The position numbers and the translations under genes were made by a program. A DNA stretch of 22,937 bases from DASUZD01 sp036377055. Lineage in GTDB: Bacteria > Actinomycetota > Thermoleophilia > Gaiellales > Gaiellaceae. Below, piece after piece: positions 20,960 through 22,937 of the stretch. The DNA lies in NCBI GenBank assembly GCA_036377055.1, contig DASUZD010000002.1:1-22937 (forward strand). Reading direction: 5' to 3'. The notes below the pieces were generated by a model. It did not search any database, was not told the origin of the DNA, and was given only the letters and a program-made list of their open reading frames with translations. Each line of letters opens with the position of its first letter. Position 1 is the stretch's first letter.

Positions 20960-22291
20960 CTAATGCGGAGCTCGAGCAAGGCCGGCGCCCACGTCGACCG
21001 CTGGGACGTGTAAGCGGCGGGCCGCTTGCACGACCGTCGACCACAAGGCCGAGCCGATTGCACCGGTCGCCTCGGACCAAAGCGCCGAGATTCCCGCCAC
21101 GTGAGGTGTGGCCATGCTCGTCCCTGAGATCGTGTTGTAGCGATTCGGCATCGGCCAGGTCGAGAAGACCGCGACGCCGGGTCCCGAGATGTCGACCTGA
21201 CCGCCGGTCATTGGGTTGCTCCGAGCGGAGAAGTCAGCGATCTGGAGCTGAGAGTCGACTGCTGCGACGGCCATGATCGACGGACTGTTCGCCGGAATGC
21301 CGACGAACCCGAAGTTTCCGAATCTCCGGGACGCATTGTTTCCTGCTGCTGCGACGATCAGTGTGCCGGCGGCCAACGCCCGACGACCGACTGCTTCGTA
21401 CGCCGCCGAGACCGTCTGGATGTTCGCCCCGAGTGACATCGAAATTACGCGGCATCCGTTCGCGATCGCCCAGCTCATGCCGGCGAGGATGTTGGTGTCC
21501 GGACCGGAGCCCTGGTTGCTGAGAACCTTGCCGACGAAGATCTCCGCCTCGAATGCGATGCCGTAACGGCGGGTTCCCGCCGGCGCCTTTGGTCCGCATG
21601 ACGTGCCGCAGCAATGTGTGCCATGGCCGTGACCATCCTGTGGCGCCTCGCCCGGAACGAATGATTGCGGCGTGATCGCACGCCCGGCGAAATCCGGATG
21701 ATGGAGGTCCAGGCCCGTATCGAGGACCGCGACTCGAATGCCGGTGCCGCTTCGGTGCGACTTCGCAACCCTCGTGGCCTGCAGCCCCCAGGTGAGCTCT
21801 GATGTATCGGCGAAGGCAGCAGCGGCCTCGACCGCCGCTTCGCTCGCGCCCGCAGGCGCCGTCTGGTCATAGAGATGGCTCACAGCGTCGCGATAGCCGC
21901 GAAGGTAGTCGGTCGAAAGCGGCGGCGACTCGTCGATGGCGTAGAGCACCCGCTCCGGCTCGATCGCGATGATTCGGGGATCTGCTTCGGCGGCGGCCAG
22001 TAACGAAGGCCCTCCCTCTGGATCGGCTGCGACCACGGCGATACCGAGCTCCGAAAACACCGTGGCGTCGGCCGCTCCCGTTTCTCCGACATCGAGCGCG
22101 CTCGCCGCGAAGTCGCTCGTGCGGGCGATGTTCGAGACGGGCGCGACGGATCGCAAAGTCTCGTCGATCGCAGAATCGTCCCCATGCACCTCGTCGCTCA
22201 AGACCACGAGATACCGTCCCGTGGTCGCGACCGTCCGATCAGAGCGCTCTACGCCCTCTTCGCCGACAACCCCGCCGCTCCCACCCTGCAT
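20960..22291 (-). CDS. S8 subtilisin-like serine peptidase without signal peptide
   Basis: 443 residues. ATG 22291 has an excellent ribosome-binding site (aggagg, 8 bases upstream). The catalytic triad is intact: Asp191 (VAVLDTGLDLHHPDF), His223 (GHGHGTHCCGTSCG) and Ser392 (GTSMATPHVAG). The oxyanion Asn lies in IVAAAGNNAS. Residues about 25-118 form a propeptide-like domain (GRYLVVLSDEV, SELGIAVVAADPE, IIAIEPERVLYAID). The N-terminus (MQGGSGGVVGEEGVERSD) is Gly-rich and hydrophilic, so no secretion signal is seen and the enzyme should stay in the cytoplasm unless exported another way. Two Cys follow the catalytic His (HCCGTSC). It is the middle gene of a three-gene module. GC is visibly lower than in the flanking operons. 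Confidence 0.93.
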   Translation of the reverse strand: MQGGSGGVVGEEGVERSDRTVATTGRYLVVLSDEVHGDDSAIDETLRSVAPVSNIARTSDFAASALDVGETGAADATVFSELGIAVVAADPEGGPSLLAAAEADPRIIAIEPERVLYAIDESPPLSTDYLRGYRDAVSHLYDQTAPAGASEAAVEAAAAFADTSELTWGLQATRVAKSHRSGTGIRVAVLDTGLDLHHPDFAGRAITPQSFVPGEAPQDGHGHGTHCCGTSCGPKAPAGTRRYGIAFEAEIFVGKVLSNQGSGPDTNILAGMSWAIANGCRVISMSLGANIQTVSAAYEAVGRRALAAGTLIVAAAGNNASRRFGNFGFVGIPANSPSIMAVAAVDSQLQIADFSARSNPMTGGQVDISGPGVAVFSTWPMPNRYNTISGTSMATPHVAGISALWSEATGAIGSALWSTVVQAARRLHVPAVDVGAGLARAPH

Positions 22292-22337
22292 CGTCCATCC
22301 CTCCTGATCGCCGATTTATTCGCCGACGTTAAGCCTC

Positions 22338-22370
22338 GCCCGGTCGCGGGCGCTCGCGCCCGACCCGGGC
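22338..22370. other. GC-rich hairpin between the 70-residue gene and the subtilase gene
   Basis: The arms 22338-22352 and 22357-22370 pair around a four-base loop, with a perfect inner cgggcg/cgcccg stem and an outer cccgg pairing separated by a small bulge. It lies 24 bases after the small gene's stop. It could end or reduce transcription into the subtilase gene, making the small protein the more abundant product. It is only an imperfect stem with no T-run. Confidence 0.4.
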
Positions 22371-22394
22371 CACATGCGCCGAAGTGCGGTAGGC

Positions 22395-22607
22395 CTACAA
22401 GAAGAAGTAGACGTCCACTCGCCCGTCGGCTCGATTGCTCGCAAAAGCCTCTCCCGCGCCTTGAGCCGGGTTCAGATTCAGGAAGTTGGCGGCAGCAGCA
22501 GCATTTGGCTGGGTCGTCACACGCCAAATCTTCGCCTCGACGCCAGCGCGGTTCTCTTTGTGGGCGACTGCTTCGTCGTGGCTCATCACCTCAACCTCGT
22601 GGGCCAT
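22395..22607 (-). CDS. 70-residue cytoplasmic protein, first gene of the protease module
   Basis: ATG 22607 is preceded by a strong ribosome-binding site (aaaggag, 5 bases away). The protein begins MAHEVEVMSHDEAVAHKENR. It continues with AKIWRVTTQPNAAAAANFLN and ends EAFASNRADGRVDVYFFL. The N-terminal third is charged and His-rich, the middle Ala/Asn-rich, and the end reads like a beta-strand with an aromatic C-terminus. There is no signal peptide, membrane helix or Cys. I do not recognise the family, though AGEAFxxNRxDGRVDVxYF looks like a conserved ending. A role as substrate, activator or regulator of the downstream subtilase is inferred only from gene order and spacing (103 bp). Confidence 0.7.
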   Translation of the reverse strand: MAHEVEVMSHDEAVAHKENRAGVEAKIWRVTTQPNAAAAANFLNLNPAQGAGEAFASNRADGRVDVYFFL

Positions 22608-22813
22608 GTCGACTCCTTTCCTGGTCGACGCCTCGCCTCCGCGGTTAGCGCAGATTTGAGGCAGGTTTGACTAAACCCGATAGCCGATGTTCTTCGCCAA
22701 CCCAAAAATTCGTGCCTTTAGGGTGGGAGGGTTACGACAGTACGCTTGGCCTTCTAGAAAGTCAATCGACGCCCGCATATCAGGCGCGGCTGCTGCCGAC
22801 AGCCATCGTGCCA
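22608..22813 (-). promoter_or_regulatory. AT-richer upstream region of the protease module
   Basis: 206 bp between the small gene and the tRNA show no coding frame. Line 22681-22740 is 31/60 GC by hand count, against 44/60 for 6961-7020 in the CopC-CopD gene. On the minus strand a TTGGCG followed after 17 bases by GGTTTA could serve as a weak -35/-10 pair. The promoter of the module is expected here but is not clearly defined. Confidence 0.35.
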
Positions 22814-22885
22814 TGGGCGCACCTGGGATCGAACCAGGGACCTCCCGCGTGTGAAGCGGGCGCTCTCCCGCTGAGCTATGCGCCC
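22814..22885 (-). tRNA. tRNA-Val(CAC)
   Basis: The minus strand folds as a complete 72-nt cloverleaf. The acceptor is GGGCGCA/TGCGCCC and the D-stem GCTC/GAGC with a 7-nt loop. The anticodon stem is CCCGC/GCGGG with loop TTCACAC (anticodon CAC, reading GUG). A 5-nt variable loop follows, and the T-stem is CCTGG/CCAGG with loop TTCGATC. The discriminator is A. CCA is not encoded (ATGG follows). The first 36 nt are repeated at 20558-20593. Confidence 0.95.
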
Positions 22886-22937
22886 CGAGAGCAAACCGAG
22901 GATACCGCCTTTCGCCGCCGCTGCCGGCTTTGCCGGC

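Noticed and set aside
20594..22849. Calling the segment between the tRNA repeats a simple excisable integrative element
   Set aside because: No integrase is present, and excision between the two repeats would remove the 3' half of the tRNA. Only a remnant or island-like origin is proposed.
22923..22937. gccggc-ttt-gccggc hairpin at the window edge
   Set aside because: It is only 15 bases at the end of the sequence, so its context and the gene it would end are unknown.

Overview
The window is high-GC DNA of actinobacterial character. It has frequent GTG and TTG starts, ATGA/GTGA stop-start overlaps, long antisense shadow frames, and many secreted proteins and lipoproteins. The mix of collagen-like, CopC/CopD, YcnI, S53 and M14 proteins resembles deep-branching Actinobacteria such as Thermoleophilia (Gaiella/Solirubrobacter type). 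That placement is inference from gene content, not a marker-gene result.

Layout. (1) 2-2035, plus: the 3' end of a collagen-like protein with its terminator, then a secreted clan-A-type glycosidase. (2) 2032-3430, minus: a secreted protein with a duplicated domain and a secreted TPM-domain protein. (3) 3515-8106, plus: a compact copper-type operon. It holds an unknown exported protein, a lipoprotein with two identical His-x12-His-x-His modules, a four-helix membrane protein, YcnI, a CopC-CopD fusion with a YtkA/FixH-like tail, and a 33-residue membrane peptide. A pair of TGTACA-centred dyads sits at the start of the third gene. (4) 8102-8274: a 173-bp nested inverted repeat bounded by CTAG, which carries the stop codons of both converging genes. 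(5) 8270-12689, minus: OmpR-type response regulator, GAF-PAS-PAS histidine kinase, a lipoprotein alpha/beta hydrolase whose start codon is unclear, and an APH-type kinase. A degenerate receiver is divergent at 12747. (6) 13068-17888, minus: an exported membrane protein whose mature N-terminus would be His (copper-type), a lipoprotein, and a 1018-residue M14 carboxypeptidase. (7) 18006-20529: a secreted S53 sedolisin without a pro-domain, a small secreted protein, and an alpha/beta hydrolase.

(8) 20558-22885 is the most unusual part. A lower-GC segment lies between a complete tRNA-Val(CAC) at the right and an exact copy, with one mismatch, of the first 36 nt of that tRNA at the left. On the minus strand it carries three genes: a 70-residue protein with a strong ribosome-binding site, a subtilase (S8) without a signal peptide but with an N-terminal propeptide-like domain, and a separate 78-residue protein that looks like a free-standing I9 propeptide/inhibitor. 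A GC-rich hairpin lies between the first and second genes. I read this as a possible cytoplasmic protease / inhibitor-chaperone / small partner module acquired by transfer. Its function is unknown.

No CRISPR array, transposase, integrase or rRNA is visible. No gene-free stretch exceeds about 210 bp.
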